Assembly (NCBI RefSeq): GCF_003667705.1
Contig: NZ_CP033019.1
Location: forward strand, 6,262,001-6,326,000
Length of the DNA stretch: 64,000 nt
DNA from: Janthinobacterium agaricidamnosum
Lineage (GTDB): Bacteria > Pseudomonadota > Gammaproteobacteria > Burkholderiales > Burkholderiaceae_D
Direction of reading: 5' to 3'
The notes under the pieces were generated by a model. It did not search any database. It had not been told where the DNA came from and worked only from the letters and a program-made list of their open reading frames with translations. The translations under genes and the position numbers were made by a program. Shown here piece after piece: positions 18,768-30,429 of this stretch; within the stretch, counting starts at the first letter, position 1; every line of letters begins with the position of its first letter.

Positions 18768-18794
18768 GCCCCGCCAGGGTAGGATCGGCGGGGC
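18768..18794 (+). promoter_or_regulatory. GC-rich hairpin in the nusG-rplK leader
   Basis: GCCCCGCC (18768-18775) pairs perfectly with GGCGGGGC (18787-18794) around an 11-base loop, 30 bases before the rplK start. The 218-base nusG-rplK gap has no gene. In many bacteria L1 represses the rplKA mRNA by binding its leader, and this hairpin is the best candidate for such a site. There is no U-run, so it is not a classical terminator. The L1-site assignment is inference. Confidence 0.35.
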
Positions 18795-18824
18795 GCTACT
18801 ACTCAATCCAAGATAGGAGCCATC

Positions 18825-19259
18825 ATGGCAAAGAAAATCATTGGTTTTATCAAGCTGCAAGTGCCAGCTGGTAAAGCAAACCCATCCCCACCAATCGGTC
18901 CAGCTCTGGGTCAACGCGGTCTGAACATCATGGAATTCTGCAAAGCGTTCAACGCGCAGACCCAAGGTATGGAACCAGGCATGCCGATCCCAGTCGTGAT
19001 CACCGCGTTCGCTGACAAGTCCTTCACGTTCGTGATGAAGACGCCTCCAGCAACCTACCTGATCAAAAAAGCTGCTGCGATCACCAAAGGTTCGCCGAAG
19101 CCACATACCGACAAAGTCGGTACGCTGACCCGCGCACAAGCTGAAGAAATCGCTAAATTGAAAACCCCTGATCTGACCGCTGCCGACATGGATGCTGCTG
19201 TACGCACCATCGCTGGTTCCGCTCGTTCGATTGGTATCACGGTGGAAGGTGTTGTATAA
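18825..19259 (+). CDS. rplK: 50S ribosomal protein L11
   Basis: 144 residues. L11 binds the GTPase centre of 23S rRNA. The N-terminus [21 protein letters not shown] and [20 protein letters not shown] are near-invariant L11 sequence. AGGAGCC precedes the ATG at 18825. The stop overlaps the rplA start (TAATG), so L11 and L1 are translationally coupled. Confidence 0.98.
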   Translation: MAKKIIGFIKLQVPAGKANPSPPIGPALGQRGLNIMEFCKAFNAQTQGMEPGMPIPVVITAFADKSFTFVMKTPPATYLIKKAAAITKGSPKPHTDKVGTLTRAQAEEIAKLKTPDLTAADMDAAVRTIAGSARSIGITVEGVV

Positions 19260-19954
19260 TGGCTAAGTTATCCAAACGTATCAAGGCTTTGAAAGCCAAA
19301 GTCGACCGTACCAAAGTGTACGCTTTCGACAACGCTGTCGCTCTGATCAAAGAGTGCGCAACGGCCAAGTTCAATGAATCGATCGACGTATCGGTACAAC
19401 TGGGTGTTGATCCTAAGAAATCCGACCAAGTGGTGCGCGGCTCCGTCGTGCTGCCAGCTGGTACCGGCAAAACCGTACGCGTGGCAGTCTTCGCGTCGGG
19501 CGAAAAAGCGGAAGCTGCCAAAGCAGCTGGCGCCGACATCGTTGGTATGGAAGACCTGGCCGAGCAGATCAAAGCCGGCGACATGCCTTTCGACATCGTC
19601 ATCGCTTCGCCAGATACCATGCGTATCGTTGGTACCCTGGGTCAGATCCTGGGCCCACGCGGCATGATGCCTAACCCGAAAGTCGGCACTGTTACTCCTG
19701 ACGTCGCTACCGCCGTGAAAAACGCGAAAGCCGGTCAAGTTCAGTACCGTACCGACAAATCCGGTATCATCCACGCTACCATCGGCCGTAAATCGTTCGC
19801 TGACGCAGATCTGAAGTCGAATCTGGTCGCACTGATCGACGCACTGAACAAAGCCAAGCCAGCATCGAGCAAAGGCGTGTACCTGCGCAAAGTTTCGCTG
19901 TCGTCGACCATGGGCGCTGGCGTCCGTGTTGACCAGGCTAGCCTGGCAGCTTAA
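19259..19954 (+). CDS. rplA: 50S ribosomal protein L1
   Basis: 231 residues, full length. L1 forms the mobile stalk at the ribosomal E site and in many bacteria represses its own operon. The conserved [17 protein letters not shown] segment and the C-terminal [20 protein letters not shown] are present. The ATG overlaps the rplK stop by one base. Confidence 0.98.
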   Translation: MAKLSKRIKALKAKVDRTKVYAFDNAVALIKECATAKFNESIDVSVQLGVDPKKSDQVVRGSVVLPAGTGKTVRVAVFASGEKAEAAKAAGADIVGMEDLAEQIKAGDMPFDIVIASPDTMRIVGTLGQILGPRGMMPNPKVGTVTPDVATAVKNAKAGQVQYRTDKSGIIHATIGRKSFADADLKSNLVALIDALNKAKPASSKGVYLRKVSLSSTMGAGVRVDQASLAA

Positions 19955-19974
19955 GTAACAGAATCAAGTCCTGT

Positions 19975-19990
19975 AGCGCCTTCGGGCGCT
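19975..19990 (+). promoter_or_regulatory. UUCG tetraloop hairpin after rplA
   Basis: AGCGCC-TTCG-GGCGCT is a perfect 6-bp stem closed by a stable UUCG tetraloop, 20 bases after the rplA stop. It lacks a U-run and may be a 3'-end stabiliser or partial terminator between rplKA and rplJL. Confidence 0.45.
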
Positions 19991-20008
19991 GCGGGCGCAT
20001 CTTTGGGC

Positions 20009-20042
20009 TGTCTGCCTGGTGTTCACATCAGGCAGGCAGACA
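20009..20042 (+). promoter_or_regulatory. Long hairpin in the rplA-rplJ leader
   Basis: TGTCTGCCTG (20009-20018) pairs perfectly with CAGGCAGACA (20033-20042), a 10-bp stem just upstream of the L10 leader core. The 3' arm contains an extra CAGG repeat, so two registers can form. Confidence 0.45.
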
Positions 20043-20044
20043 AT

Positions 20045-20140
20045 CAAAGACCGTTGGGCCGACTGCGATTGCACATGCAGAAGGTTAATAGGCTTGCCGG
20101 CAACGGCAAGTGCCCAACGCAGATGGTGTACCCGAACAAG
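20045..20140 (+). ncRNA. Ribosomal protein L10 leader (autoregulatory mRNA structure)
   Basis: GTTGGGC (20053-20059) pairs with GCCCAAC (20112-20118), closing a domain that contains AGGTTAATAGGCTTGCC and is followed by GCAGATGGTG. This resembles the conserved L10 leader found before rplJ in many bacteria, where L10-(L12)4 binds and represses translation of rplJL. Position, about 135 bases before rplJ, is typical. Assignment is from memory of the motif and not from a covariance search. Confidence 0.6.
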
Positions 20141-20274
20141 TTTTGTAGTCCTCATGCTGCGTGAATCCATCCGCTCAGTTTAGTACTTCTTGACTTCGGA
20201 CGCCGTGTTCGAACCGATGCAAGGCGCTCAACCACTCGGTTGTGATCGCTGAACATCATTTAAGGAGGTTGACC

Positions 20275-20814
20275 GTGAGTCTCAATCTGAATGACAAAAA
20301 GGCCGTCGTCGCCGAAGTTTCCGCACAAGTAGCAAATGCGCAAACGATCGTCGTGGCCGAATATCGTGGCATCCAGGTTGGTCACTTGACGCAACTGCGT
20401 GCTAAAGCGCGTGCCCAAGGCGTGTACCTGCGTGTGTTGAAAAACACTCTGGCTCGTCGCTCCGTTGAAGGTACCGCATTCGCCAGCCTGGCAGATGCCA
20501 TGACCGGCCCGTTGATCTACTCGATCTCGGCCGATGCCGTTGCAGCAGCTAAAGTCATCGCTGACTTCGCTAAAACCAACGACAAACTGGTCATCAAAGC
20601 AGGTAACTACGCAGGCAAGCCGCTGGATACAGCTGCTGTCACCGCGTTGGCGAGCATTCCTAGCCGTGAAGTCCTCATTTCGCAGTTGTTGGGCGTTATG
20701 CTGGCTCCGGTTTCGGGCTTTGCACGTGGTCTGGCTGCCCTGGCAGCGAAAAAAGGCGAAGGCGCCGAAGCTCCTGCAGAAGCAGCAGCAGAAGAAGCCC
20801 CAGCAGCCGCTTAA
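20275..20814 (+). CDS. rplJ: 50S ribosomal protein L10
   Basis: 179 residues. L10 anchors the L7/L12 dimers to the ribosomal stalk. [32 protein letters not shown] is typical, as is [18 protein letters not shown]. The start is GTG 20275, preceded by a strong AAGGAGGT (20262-20269); an upstream ATG at 20242 lacks such a site and would add 11 residues unlike L10. The Ala/Glu-rich C-terminal tail is the L7/L12-binding end. Confidence 0.97.
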   Translation: MSLNLNDKKAVVAEVSAQVANAQTIVVAEYRGIQVGHLTQLRAKARAQGVYLRVLKNTLARRSVEGTAFASLADAMTGPLIYSISADAVAAAKVIADFAKTNDKLVIKAGNYAGKPLDTAAVTALASIPSREVLISQLLGVMLAPVSGFARGLAALAAKKGEGAEAPAEAAAEEAPAAA

Positions 20815-20881
20815 TTGCGCGCGCTTTTTTCTCTCAGTACCAATCTGATGTAACTAACGTAATAAATTTAGGAGTTTCAAA

Positions 20882-21253
20882 ATGGCAATTAGCAAAGACG
20901 ATATCCTGGAAGCAGTTAGCGCCATGTCCGTAATGGACCTGAACGACCTGGTTAAAGCATTCGAAGAAAAATTCGGCGTGTCCGCAGCAGCAATGGCTTC
21001 GGCCGGTCCTGCAGCAGGCCCAGCAGCAGCTGCTGAAGAGCAAACCGAGTTCAACGTTGTTCTGGACACCTTCGGCGCAAACAAAGTTGGCGTCATTAAA
21101 GCAGTTCGCGAAATCACCGGCCTGGGCTTGAAAGAAGCTAAAGACCTGGTCGATGGCGCACCAAAAACTGTGAAAGAAGCAGTGTCGAAAGCTGACGCTG
21201 AAGCTGCAGTGAAGAAACTGGTTGAAGCCGGCGCAACCGCTTCGATGAAGTAA
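20882..21253 (+). CDS. rplL: 50S ribosomal protein L7/L12
   Basis: 123 residues. The dimerising N-terminal helices (residues 1-35), an Ala/Pro/Gly-rich hinge (about 37-50) and the factor-binding C-terminal domain with [21 protein letters not shown] are all present. TTTAGGAG precedes ATG 20882. It is 67 bases after rplJ in the same transcript. Confidence 0.98.
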   Translation: MAISKDDILEAVSAMSVMDLNDLVKAFEEKFGVSAAAMASAGPAAGPAAAAEEQTEFNVVLDTFGANKVGVIKAVREITGLGLKEAKDLVDGAPKTVKEAVSKADAEAAVKKLVEAGATASMK

Positions 21254-21280
21254 TATCTGTACCGGCGGCAGTTAGCGCCC

Positions 21281-21332
21281 GAGTCAAAGTCTGAGGTTTC
21301 CCCTCGCAAGGGGGGAAATCCGACTTTGGCTC
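21281..21332 (+). promoter_or_regulatory. Long rplL-rpoB intergenic hairpin (attenuator / RNase III-type site)
   Basis: GAGTCAAAGTC (21281-21291) pairs with GACTTTGGCTC (21322-21332) over 11 bp with one G-U. An inner 7-bp stem, TTTCCCC with GGGGAAA, stacks on it across a small internal loop. It lies 28 bases past rplL and 165 bases before rpoB. In E. coli this gap holds a partial terminator and an RNase III cleavage site that lower rpoBC relative to rplJL; position and shape suggest the same role here. Confidence 0.6.
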
Positions 21333-21497
21333 CTTTGTCGTCTGCATCGTATTTGTCATGTAGTTGTAGCAGCAGTTTTTATTCGATTCAAGCCGGAAAG
21401 CAGAGCCTTGAGGTTTCGTCTGTGTCACACGCAGCGGTGCAAACGAACACTTGCAAAACCTGAATTTTCTATCCTTTCTGTCACTCACGGAGTGTCC

Positions 21498-24400
21498 ATG
21501 CACTACTCATTTACTGAGAAGAAACGCATTCGCAAATCATTCGCGAAGCGCGCCAACGTTCACCACGTTCCGTTCCTGCTGGCGACCCAGCTCGAGTCTT
21601 ATCATAGCTTCTTGCAAGAGGACATAGCACCGTCCGGCCGCAAGAATGATGGCCTGCAGTCGGCTTTCACCTCGATTTTCCCTATCGTGTCGCACAATGG
21701 TTTTGCGCGACTCGAATTCTTGTCGTACGTTCTGGGCGATCCTGCCTTTGACGTCAAAGAATGTCAACAACGTGGCCTGACGTTCGCGTCGCCGCTGCGC
21801 GCGAAAGTGCGCCTGGTGATCCTGGACAAGGAATCGCCGACCAAGCCCGTCGTCAAAGAGATGAAGGAACAGGAAGTCTACATGGGCGAATTGCCGCTCA
21901 TGACGACCACCGGTTCGTTCGTGATCAACGGCACGGAGCGGGTGATCGTTTCCCAGCTGCACCGTTCGCCTGGCGTGTTCTTCGAGCACGACCGCGGCAA
22001 GACTCACTCGTCCGGCAAGCTGCTGTTCTCCGCGCGTATCATTCCTTACCGCGGTTCGTGGCTGGACTTCGAGTTCGACCCGAAAGACATCCTGTTCTTC
22101 CGCGTCGACCGCCGCCGCAAGATGCCAGTGACGATTCTGCTTAAAGCCATCGGCATGTCTCACGAGCAAATCCTGGCGAACTTCTTCGTCTTCGACAATT
22201 TCAACCTGCGCTCCGAAGGCGCGGAAATGGAATTCGTCTCCGAGCGTCTGCGCGGCGAAGTGGCGCGTTTCGACATCGTCGACAAGTCGGGCAAGACCCT
22301 GGTGCTGAAAGACAAGCGTATCAACGCGAAACACGTGCGTGATATCGAAGCTGCCGGCATCAAGCACATTTCCGTACCGGAAGACTACCTGCTGGGCCGC
22401 GTATTGGCGAAGAATATCGTCGATGGCGACACCGGTGAAGTCGTCGCTTCCGCGAACGATGAGCTGACGGAAGACCTGTTGGGCCGCCTGCGCGACGCCA
22501 ACATTTCCGAAATCCAGACCTTGTACACGAACGACCTGGACCAGGGCGCCTACATCTCGCAAACCCTGCGTATCGACGACACCGCCGACCAGATGGCTGC
22601 GAAAGTGGCGATCTACCGCATGATGCGTCCAGGCGAACCGCCAACGGAAGATTCCGTTGAAGCGCTGTTCAATGGCCTGTTCTACAACTCGGACCGCTAC
22701 GACCTGTCGGCCGTGGGCCGCATGAAGTTCAACCGTCGCATTGGCCGCGATGAACTGACCGGCGCCATGACGCTGTCGAACGAAGACGTGCTGGCCGTGA
22801 TCAAGATCTTGGTGGAACTGCGCAATGGCCGCGGCGAAGTCGACGATATCGATCACTTGGGTAACCGTCGCGTACGTTGCGTGGGCGAACTGGCCGAGAA
22901 TCAATTCCGCGCCGGCCTGGTGCGTGTTGAGCGCGCCGTCAAGGAACGCCTCGGCCAAGCCGAAGCGGACAACCTGATGCCGCACGACCTGATCAACTCG
23001 AAGCCGATTTCGGCTGCGATTCGCGAGTTCTTCGGTTCGTCCCAGCTGTCGCAGTTTATGGACCAAACCAATCCTCTGTCGGAAATTACCCACAAGCGCC
23101 GCGTATCGGCTCTGGGACCCGGCGGTCTGACACGCGAACGCGCCGGCTTTGAAGTGCGCGACGTGCATCCGACCCACTACGGCCGCGTCTGCCCGATCGA
23201 GACACCGGAAGGTCCGAACATTGGTCTGATCAACTCGCTGGCTCTGTACGCCCGCCTGAATGAATACGGCTTCCTGGAAACCCCGTACCGCAAGGTCGAA
23301 GGCTCCAAGATTACCGATCAGATCGACTACCTGTCCGCCATCGAAGAAGGCCGCTACATCATCGCTCAGGCGAATGCGACCATCAACGACGCCGGCATGT
23401 TGTCCGATGAACTGGTCTCGGCCCGTGAAGCCGGCGAAACCATCCTGGTCTCCCCGGAGCGCATCCAGTACATGGACGTGGCGCCAGGCCAGATCGTTTC
23501 CGTCGCTGCCTCGCTGATTCCGTTCCTCGAACACGATGATGCAAACCGTGCATTGATGGGCGCCAACATGCAACGCCAGGCCGTGCCTTGCTTGCGTCCG
23601 GAAAAAGCGCTGGTCGGTACCGGTATCGAACGCACCGTTGCGGTCGACTCGGGCACCACCGTGCAAGCGCTGCGTGGCGGTATCGTCGATTACATCGATG
23701 CGGGCCGTGTCGTGATTCGCGTCAATGATGACGAAGCGCAAGCTGGTGAAGTGGGCGTCGACATCTACAACCTGATCAAGTACACCCGTTCGAACCAGAA
23801 CACCAACATCAACCAGCGTCCTATCGTGCAAGTGGGCGACCGTGTTGCCAAGCGCGACGTGATCGCCGACGGCGCATCGACCGACCTGGGTGAATTGGCG
23901 CTGGGCCAGAACATGACCGTGGCCTTCATGCCATGGAATGGTCTGAACTTCGAAGATTCGATCCTGATCTCGGAAAACGTCGTCAAGGACGACCGCTACA
24001 CCTCGATTCACATCGAAGAGTTGTCGGTGGTGGCCCGTGACACGAAACTGGGCGCGGAAGAAATTACGCGCGACATCTCGAACCTGGCTGAAAATCAGCT
24101 GGCACGTCTGGATGAGTCCGGTATCGTCTACATCGGTGCAGAAGTCCAAGCGGGCGACACCCTGGTTGGTAAAGTGACGCCAAAAGGCGAAACCCAGCTG
24201 ACCCCGGAAGAGAAGCTGCTGCGCGCGATTTTCGGCGAAAAAGCCTCGGACGTGAAAGATACGTCGCTGCGCGTGCCTTCGGGCATGATCGGTACCGTGA
24301 TCGACGTGCAAGTCTTCACCCGTGAAGGCATTGTGCGCGACAAGCGTGCCCAGCAAATTATCGATGACGAACTGAAACGCTTCCGTCTGGACTTGAACGA

Positions 24401-25604
24401 CCAGATGCGTATCGTTGAAGGCGATGCCTTCCAGCGTCTGGAAAAAATGCTGATCGGCAAAGTTGTCAACGGCGGCCCGAAAAAGCTGGCCAAAGGCGCC
24501 AAGATCACCAAGGAATACCTGGCCGATCTGGACAAATACCACTGGTTCGACATCCGCCCTGCGGACGACGATGCCGCGGTAGCGCTGGAAGCGATCAAGG
24601 AGTCGATCAACGAGAAGCGTCACCAGTTCGATCTGGCCTTCGAAGAGAAGCGCAAGAAACTGACGCAAGGCGATGAGCTGCAACCAGGCGTGCAAAAAAT
24701 GGTCAAGGTCTACCTGGCCGTGAAACGCCGCCTGCAGTCGGGCGACAAGATGGCAGGTCGCCACGGTAACAAGGGTGTGGTTTCCCGTATTGTTCCTGTG
24801 GAAGACATGCCATACATGGCCGACGGCACGCCAGCCGACGTTGTGCTGAACCCGCTGGGCGTTCCTTCGCGGATGAACGTTGGTCAGATTCTCGAGACGC
24901 ACTTGGGCTGGGCTGCCAAGGGTCTGGGTATCCGCATCGGCGAAATGCTGAAGGCGCAAACCAAGGTCGAGCAAGTGCGCAAGTACCTGACGACGATCTA
25001 CAACGACAACGGCCGTGCGGAAGACCTGAACGACTTCGACGACGAAGAGATCATGAAGCTGGCGGAAAACCTGAAAAAAGGTGTTCCATTCGCCACGCCA
25101 GTGTTCGATGGCGCCAATGAAGAAGAGATCCGCCGCATGCTGGACCTGGCGTATCCGGACGACATCGCCAAGAACCTGGGCATGACCGCTTCGAAAAACC
25201 AGGTGACCATGTATGACGGTCGCACCGGTGAAGCGTTCGAGCGCAAGGTCACTGTCGGCGTCATGCACATGCTGAAACTGCATCACTTGGTTGATGACAA
25301 GATGCATGCGCGTTCGACCGGTCCTTACTCGCTGGTGACGCAACAGCCGCTGGGTGGTAAAGCCCAGTTCGGTGGTCAGCGTTTCGGTGAGATGGAAGTC
25401 TGGGCACTGGAAGCGTATGGCGCGTCGTATGTCTTGCAAGAGATGTTGACCGTCAAGTCCGATGACGTGAATGGCCGTACCAAAGTGTACGAGAACCTCG
25501 TCAAGGGCGACCACGTGATCGACGCCGGCATGCCGGAATCGTTCAACGTGCTGGTCAAGGAAATCCGTTCGCTGGGTATCGATATCGACCTCGAACGCAA
25601 CTAA
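21498..25604 (+). CDS. rpoB: RNA polymerase subunit beta
   Basis: 1368 residues, full length for betaproteobacteria. The N-terminus [16 protein letters not shown] is typical. The rifampicin pocket region reads [20 protein letters not shown] then [11 protein letters not shown], i.e. the wild-type-like sensitive sequence. Switch and clamp contacts such as [12 protein letters not shown] and the C-terminal [20 protein letters not shown] are intact. ATG 21498 follows CACGGAGTGTCC; an in-frame start at 21408 was rejected because homologs begin with M-x-YSFTEKK. The 244 bases upstream hold the hairpin described separately. Confidence 0.98.
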   Translation: MHYSFTEKKRIRKSFAKRANVHHVPFLLATQLESYHSFLQEDIAPSGRKNDGLQSAFTSIFPIVSHNGFARLEFLSYVLGDPAFDVKECQQRGLTFASPLRAKVRLVILDKESPTKPVVKEMKEQEVYMGELPLMTTTGSFVINGTERVIVSQLHRSPGVFFEHDRGKTHSSGKLLFSARIIPYRGSWLDFEFDPKDILFFRVDRRRKMPVTILLKAIGMSHEQILANFFVFDNFNLRSEGAEMEFVSERLRGEVARFDIVDKSGKTLVLKDKRINAKHVRDIEAAGIKHISVPEDYLLGRVLAKNIVDGDTGEVVASANDELTEDLLGRLRDANISEIQTLYTNDLDQGAYISQTLRIDDTADQMAAKVAIYRMMRPGEPPTEDSVEALFNGLFYNSDRYDLSAVGRMKFNRRIGRDELTGAMTLSNEDVLAVIKILVELRNGRGEVDDIDHLGNRRVRCVGELAENQFRAGLVRVERAVKERLGQAEADNLMPHDLINSKPISAAIREFFGSSQLSQFMDQTNPLSEITHKRRVSALGPGGLTRERAGFEVRDVHPTHYGRVCPIETPEGPNIGLINSLALYARLNEYGFLETPYRKVEGSKITDQIDYLSAIEEGRYIIAQANATINDAGMLSDELVSAREAGETILVSPERIQYMDVAPGQIVSVAASLIPFLEHDDANRALMGANMQRQAVPCLRPEKALVGTGIERTVAVDSGTTVQALRGGIVDYIDAGRVVIRVNDDEAQAGEVGVDIYNLIKYTRSNQNTNINQRPIVQVGDRVAKRDVIADGASTDLGELALGQNMTVAFMPWNGLNFEDSILISENVVKDDRYTSIHIEELSVVARDTKLGAEEITRDISNLAENQLARLDESGIVYIGAEVQAGDTLVGKVTPKGETQLTPEEKLLRAIFGEKASDVKDTSLRVPSGMIGTVIDVQVFTREGIVRDKRAQQIIDDELKRFRLDLNDQMRIVEGDAFQRLEKMLIGKVVNGGPKKLAKGAKITKEYLADLDKYHWFDIRPADDDAAVALEAIKESINEKRHQFDLAFEEKRKKLTQGDELQPGVQKMVKVYLAVKRRLQSGDKMAGRHGNKGVVSRIVPVEDMPYMADGTPADVVLNPLGVPSRMNVGQILETHLGWAAKGLGIRIGEMLKAQTKVEQVRKYLTTIYNDNGRAEDLNDFDDEEIMKLAENLKKGVPFATPVFDGANEEEIRRMLDLAYPDDIAKNLGMTASKNQVTMYDGRTGEAFERKVTVGVMHMLKLHHLVDDKMHARSTGPYSLVTQQPLGGKAQFGGQRFGEMEVWALEAYGASYVLQEMLTVKSDDVNGRTKVYENLVKGDHVIDAGMPESFNVLVKEIRSLGIDIDLERN

Positions 25605-25713
25605 ACGACAGCACCCTGTCATTTGGTTTGGGAAACACAAAGCCCGGCTGGGAAACCACGCCGGGCAATGTAGTCTCAGGAATATAGAAATTTAATCACC
25701 TCTGGAGTGATAC

Positions 25714-28700
25714 ATGAAAGCACTGCTCGATCTATTCAAGCAAGTACAGACCAACGAGACCTTCGATGCAATCAAGATCGGTCTCGCTTCGCCTGAGAAA
25801 ATCCGTTCGTGGTCCTACGGCGAAGTCAAGAAGCCGGAAACCATCAACTACCGTACCTTCAAGCCTGAGCGCGACGGCCTGTTCTGCGCCAAGATCTTTG
25901 GCCCGATCAAGGATTACGAATGCCTGTGCGGCAAGTACAAGCGCCTGAAACACCGCGGCGTGATCTGCGAAAAGTGCGGCGTCGAAGTCACCTTGGCCAA
26001 AGTGCGCCGCGAGCGCATGGGCCACATCGAGCTGGCCTCGCCGACCGCGCACATCTGGTTCCTGAAGTCGCTGCCGTCGCGTCTGGGCATGGTCCTGGAC
26101 ATGACCCTGCGGGACATCGAACGCGTGCTGTACTTTGAAGCATACGTCGTGACCGATCCAGGCATGACCCCGCTGAAGAAGTGCCAGATCATGTCGGAAG
26201 ACGACTACGCCGCCAAGTACGAAGAGTACGGCGACGACTTCACCGCCTTCATGGGCGCCGAAGGTATCCGTGAACTGCTGCGCTCGATCGACATCCACCG
26301 CGATGCCGAAACCCTGCGCGTGGAACTGAAGGAATCGAAATCCGAAGCCAAGATCAAGAAATACGCGAAGCGCCTGAAAGTGCTGGAAGCGTTCCAACGT
26401 TCGGGCATCAAGCCTGACTGGATGATCATGGAAGTGCTGCCAGTGCTGCCGCCGGAATTGCGTCCGCTGGTACCGCTGGACGGTGGCCGTTTCGCGACCT
26501 CGGATCTGAACGATCTGTATCGCCGCGTCATCAACCGTAACAACCGCCTGAAACGCCTGATGGAGCTGCGCGCTCCAGAGATCATCACGCGTAACGAAAA
26601 GCGCATGCTGCAAGAAGCGGTCGATTCGCTGCTGGACAACGGCCGTCGCGGCAAAGCGATGACCGGCGCCAACAAGCGTCCGCTGAAGTCCTTGGCCGAG
26701 ATGATCAAGGGCAAGGGCGGCCGTTTCCGTCAAAACTTGCTGGGCAAACGCGTCGATTACTCCGGTCGTTCGGTCATCGTCGTGGGCCCGCAATTGAAAC
26801 TGCATCAGTGCGGCTTGCCGAAACTGATGGCGTTGGAACTGTTCAAGCCATTCATTTTCAATAAACTGGAACTGATGGGTCTGGCGACCACGATCAAGGC
26901 CGCTAAAAAGCTGGTCGAGATCCAGGAGCCGGTCGTGTGGGACATCCTGGAAGACGTGATCCGTGAACATCCGATCATGTTGAACCGCGCACCGACCTTG
27001 CACCGTCTGGGTATCCAGGCCTTCGAGCCAGTCCTGATTGAAGGCAAGGCCATCCAGCTGCACCCGCTCGTCTGCGCCGCATTCAACGCCGACTTTGACG
27101 GTGACCAAATGGCGGTCCACGTTCCTCTGTCGATCGAAGCGCAGATGGAAGCACGCACCCTGATGCTGGCATCGAACAACATCCTGTTCCCATCGAACGG
27201 CGAACCGTCGATCGTTCCTTCCCAGGATATCGTGCTGGGTCTGTACTACGCGACCCGCGAAGCGATCAATGCGAAGAACGAAGGGATGATGTTCCCTGAC
27301 GTGTCGGAAGTGATCCGCGCCTACGACAACAAGGAAGTCGAACTGACGACCCGCGTCACCGTGCGTATTACCGAATACCCGAAAAACGCCGAAACGGGCG
27401 AATTCGAGAAAACGGTTACCCGCTACGAAACGACGATCGGCCGTGCGATCCTGTCGGAAATTCTGCCGAAAGGCCTGCCGTTCTCCGTCTTGAACCGCGC
27501 GCTGAAAAAGAAAGAAATTTCCAAGCTGATCAACACGTCGTTCCGCAAGTGCGGCCTGCGCGCCACCGTGGTGTTCGCAGACAAACTGATGCAATCGGGT
27601 TTCCGCCTGGCGACACGCGCCGGTATCTCGATCTGCGTCGACGACATGCTGGTACCGCCTCAAAAAGTCACTTTGATCGCGACGGCCGAATCGGAAGTCA
27701 AGCAGATCGAACAGCAATACGCCTCGGGTCTCGTGACCGCCGGCGAGCGTTACAACAAGGTCGTCGATATCTGGGGCAAAACCTCGGATGAAGTCGGCAA
27801 GGCCATGATGGACCAGCTCAAAGTCGAAGACGTGATCCGCCGCGACGGCACCAAGTCGACGCAAGAATCGTTCAACGCCATTTACATGATGGCCGACTCC
27901 GGCGCGCGCGGTTCCGCAGCCCAGATTCGCCAGTTGGCCGGTATGCGTGGTCTGATGGCCAAACCGGATGGCTCGATTATCGAAACGCCGATTACCGCGA
28001 ACTTCCGCGAAGGTCTGAACGTTTTGCAGTACTTCATTTCGACCCACGGTGCACGTAAAGGTCTGGCCGATACGGCGCTGAAAACGGCGAACTCCGGTTA
28101 CCTGACGCGTCGTCTGGTGGACGTGACGCAAGACTTGGTGGTGATCGAGGACGATTGCGGCACCATGAACGGCGCCGTCATGAAGGCACTGGTCGAAGGT
28201 GGTGAAGTCATCGAGCCGTTGCGTGACCGTATCCTCGGCCGCGTGGTGGTGCATGACGTCGTCAATCCTGAAACCCAGGAAACGCTGTACGAAGCCGGCA
28301 CCCTGATGGACGAAGACATGGTCGAAGAGATCGAGCGTCTGTCCATCGATGAAGTCAAGGTCCGCACGCCACTGACTTGCGACACGCGCTTCGGCCTGTG
28401 CGCCAAGTGCTATGGCCGCGACCTGGGCCGCGGCATGCTGGTCAACGCCGGCGAAGCCGTCGGTGTGGTGGCAGCGCAGTCGATTGGTGAACCTGGTACC
28501 CAGCTGACCATGCGTACGTTCCACATTGGTGGTGCGGCATCGCGTGCGGCAGTGGCATCGTCGGTGGAAGCCAAGTCGAACGGTACCATCCGCTTCACGG
28601 CAACCATGCGTTACGTGACGAACGGCAAGGGCGCGCAAATCGTCATTTCCCGTTCCGGCGAAGTGCTGATTACCGACGACCACGGCCGTGAGCGTGAGCG

Positions 28701-29955
28701 TCATAAAGTACCGTACGGTGCGACCCTGATCGTCAAGGACGGCATGGTCATCAAGGCCGGTACGGCCCTGGCAACGTGGGATCCGCTGACCCGTCCGATC
28801 ATTACCGAATACGCCGGTCAAGTGCGTTTCGAGAACGTCGAAGAAGGCGTCACCGTCGCCCGTCAGGTCGACGAAGTGACCGGTCTGTCCACCCTGGTGG
28901 CGATCGATGCGAAACGTCGCGGTTCGCTGACCAAGACCCTGCGTCCGCAAGTCAAGCTGATCAACGATGCGAACGAAGAAGTCAAGATCGCCGGCACCGA
29001 ACACTCGGTGGCGATCGGCTTCCAGGTCGGCGCGCTGATCATGGTCAAGGACGGTCAACAGGTATCGGTGGGTGAAGTGCTGGCACGTATTCCTACCGAA
29101 TCGCAAAAAACGCGCGATATTACCGGTGGTCTGCCACGCGTTGCGGAACTGTTCGAAGCGCGCTCGCCGAAAGATGCCGGTATGCTGGCGGAAGTCACGG
29201 GTACGGTTGCGTTCGGTAAAGAAACCAAGGGCAAGCAGCGTCTGGAAATCACGGACATGGACGGCAACAAGCATGAGTTCTTGATCACCAAGGACAAACA
29301 AGTGCTGGTGCATGACGGCCAAGTCGTGAACAAGGGCGAGATGATCGTGGACGGCCCGGCCGATCCGCAAGACATCCTGCGTCTGCTGGGTATCGAAGCG
29401 CTGGCACGTTACATCGTTGACGAAGTGCAGGACGTGTACCGTCTGCAAGGCGTGAAGATCAATGACAAGCACATCGAAGTGATCGTGCGTCAGATGCTGC
29501 GCCGCGTACAGATCGTCAATGCCGGCGACACCAACTACATCGTTGGCGAGCAGGTAGAGCGTTCGGAACTGCTGGACGAGAACGATCGCATGGCCGTTGA
29601 GAACAAGATTCCAGCGACCTACGAAAACGTCTTGTTGGGTATTACCAAGGCATCGCTGTCGACCGATTCGTTCATCTCGGCCGCATCGTTCCAGGAAACC
29701 ACCCGCGTGCTGACCGAAGCGGCGATCATGGGCAAGCGCGATGGTCTGCGCGGCCTGAAAGAGAACGTCATCGTCGGCCGTCTGATTCCTGGCGGTACGG
29801 GCCTGGCCTTCCACCGCGCACGCAAAGAGAAAGAAGCGTGGGAAGTGGAAGAGCGTCAAGCACTGCTGCTGGCCGAGAAAGCCTCGATGGCTGGCGAAGC
29901 TGCCGAAGCGCTGCAGGATATTGAGACCCAGCAACACCACGGCGACGAAGCGTAA
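25714..29955 (+). CDS. rpoC: RNA polymerase subunit beta'
   Basis: 1413 residues. The N-terminal zinc site uses C70, C72, C85 and C88, and the catalytic magnesium motif NADFDGD places D460, D462 and D464. The second zinc cluster is in [26 protein letters not shown] precedes ATG 25714. The extreme C-terminus (about residues 1365-1413, [18 protein letters not shown] onward, ending in HHGDEA) is the sequence repeated in degenerate form three times downstream. That tail is outside the catalytic core. Confidence 0.98.
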   Translation: MKALLDLFKQVQTNETFDAIKIGLASPEKIRSWSYGEVKKPETINYRTFKPERDGLFCAKIFGPIKDYECLCGKYKRLKHRGVICEKCGVEVTLAKVRRERMGHIELASPTAHIWFLKSLPSRLGMVLDMTLRDIERVLYFEAYVVTDPGMTPLKKCQIMSEDDYAAKYEEYGDDFTAFMGAEGIRELLRSIDIHRDAETLRVELKESKSEAKIKKYAKRLKVLEAFQRSGIKPDWMIMEVLPVLPPELRPLVPLDGGRFATSDLNDLYRRVINRNNRLKRLMELRAPEIITRNEKRMLQEAVDSLLDNGRRGKAMTGANKRPLKSLAEMIKGKGGRFRQNLLGKRVDYSGRSVIVVGPQLKLHQCGLPKLMALELFKPFIFNKLELMGLATTIKAAKKLVEIQEPVVWDILEDVIREHPIMLNRAPTLHRLGIQAFEPVLIEGKAIQLHPLVCAAFNADFDGDQMAVHVPLSIEAQMEARTLMLASNNILFPSNGEPSIVPSQDIVLGLYYATREAINAKNEGMMFPDVSEVIRAYDNKEVELTTRVTVRITEYPKNAETGEFEKTVTRYETTIGRAILSEILPKGLPFSVLNRALKKKEISKLINTSFRKCGLRATVVFADKLMQSGFRLATRAGISICVDDMLVPPQKVTLIATAESEVKQIEQQYASGLVTAGERYNKVVDIWGKTSDEVGKAMMDQLKVEDVIRRDGTKSTQESFNAIYMMADSGARGSAAQIRQLAGMRGLMAKPDGSIIETPITANFREGLNVLQYFISTHGARKGLADTALKTANSGYLTRRLVDVTQDLVVIEDDCGTMNGAVMKALVEGGEVIEPLRDRILGRVVVHDVVNPETQETLYEAGTLMDEDMVEEIERLSIDEVKVRTPLTCDTRFGLCAKCYGRDLGRGMLVNAGEAVGVVAAQSIGEPGTQLTMRTFHIGGAASRAAVASSVEAKSNGTIRFTATMRYVTNGKGAQIVISRSGEVLITDDHGRERERHKVPYGATLIVKDGMVIKAGTALATWDPLTRPIITEYAGQVRFENVEEGVTVARQVDEVTGLSTLVAIDAKRRGSLTKTLRPQVKLINDANEEVKIAGTEHSVAIGFQVGALIMVKDGQQVSVGEVLARIPTESQKTRDITGGLPRVAELFEARSPKDAGMLAEVTGTVAFGKETKGKQRLEITDMDGNKHEFLITKDKQVLVHDGQVVNKGEMIVDGPADPQDILRLLGIEALARYIVDEVQDVYRLQGVKINDKHIEVIVRQMLRRVQIVNAGDTNYIVGEQVERSELLDENDRMAVENKIPATYENVLLGITKASLSTDSFISAASFQETTRVLTEAAIMGKRDGLRGLKENVIVGRLIPGGTGLAFHRARKEKEAWEVEERQALLLAEKASMAGEAAEALQDIETQQHHGDEA

Positions 29956-29976
29956 TCTGCGCTGCTAGCTGACAAG

Positions 29977-30003
29977 AACGGCACCTTCGGGTGCCGTTTT
30001 TTT
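29977..30003 (+). terminator. rpoC terminator, copy 1
   Basis: AACGGCACC (29977-29985), loop TTCG, GGTGCCGTT (29990-29998) and a run of seven T (29997-30003) form a strong intrinsic terminator 22 bases after the rpoC stop. The same hairpin recurs three more times downstream. Confidence 0.95.
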
Positions 30004-30216
30004 ATGCCCGTTGCGCGGCCTTCCACGATGCACGCAAAGAGAAAGAAGCGTGGGAAGTGGAAGAGCGTCAAGCGCTGCTGCTGGCCGATAAAACCACGCT
30101 GGCCGGTGCAGCCACCGAAGATCTGCTAGAAAATCGAGACCCAGCAACACCACGGCGACGAAGCGTAATCTGCGCTGCTAGCTGACAAGAACGGCACCTT
30201 CGGGTGCCGTTTTTTT
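30004..30216 (+). repeat. rpoC-tail/terminator tandem unit 1 (213 bp)
   Basis: Starts right after the native terminator and carries a copy of the last ~140 bases of rpoC, its stop region, the GCTGCTAGCTGACAAG spacer and a full terminator. Against rpoC it is near-identical at both ends but differs in a central block (30076-30136), and it has one extra base near 30129 that throws the copied tail out of frame. A 64-codon frame opens at 29991 on a GTG inside the terminator and has no ribosome-binding site, so it is unlikely to be translated. Confidence 0.93.
30190..30216 (+). terminator. rpoC-type terminator, copy 2
   Basis: Identical to the native hairpin (AACGGCACC-TTCG-GGTGCCGTT) with seven T, exactly 213 bases downstream of it. 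Confidence 0.9.
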
Positions 30217-30429
30217 ATGCCCGTTGCACAGCCTTCCACGATGCACGCAAAGAGAAAGAAGCGTGGGAAGTGGAAGAGCGTCAAGCGCTGCTGCTGGCCG
30301 ATAAAACCACGCTGGCCGGTGCAGCCACCGAAGATCTGCTAGAAAATCGAGACCCAGCAACACCACGGCGACGAAGTGTAATCTGCGCTGCTAGCTGACA
30401 AGAACGGCACCTTCGGGTGCCGTTTTTTT
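30217..30429 (+). repeat. rpoC-tail/terminator tandem unit 2 (213 bp)
   Basis: Differs from unit 1 at only three positions that I can find: GCGCGG becomes GCACAG near its start, and GAAGCG becomes GAAGTG at the copied stop region. It shares the same central block and the same frame-breaking extra base, so units 1-3 were duplicated from one another and not separately from rpoC. Confidence 0.93.
30403..30429 (+). terminator. rpoC-type terminator, copy 3
   Basis: The same hairpin and seven-T run, 213 bases after copy 2. Confidence 0.9.

Noticed and set aside
18641..18874. 77-codon frame between nusG and rplK
   Set aside because: No ribosome-binding site or family, and it overlaps the rplK start; the region is better explained as an mRNA leader.
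21537..25640. 1367-codon open frame antisense to rpoB
   Set aside because: It is a shadow of rpoB's codon bias: the coding frame avoids codons that would be stops on the other strand. No domain is recognisable, and the sense frame is unmistakably rpoB.
25732..29940. 1402-codon open frame antisense to rpoC
   Set aside because: The same codon-bias shadow; the sense strand encodes a complete RpoC with all catalytic motifs.
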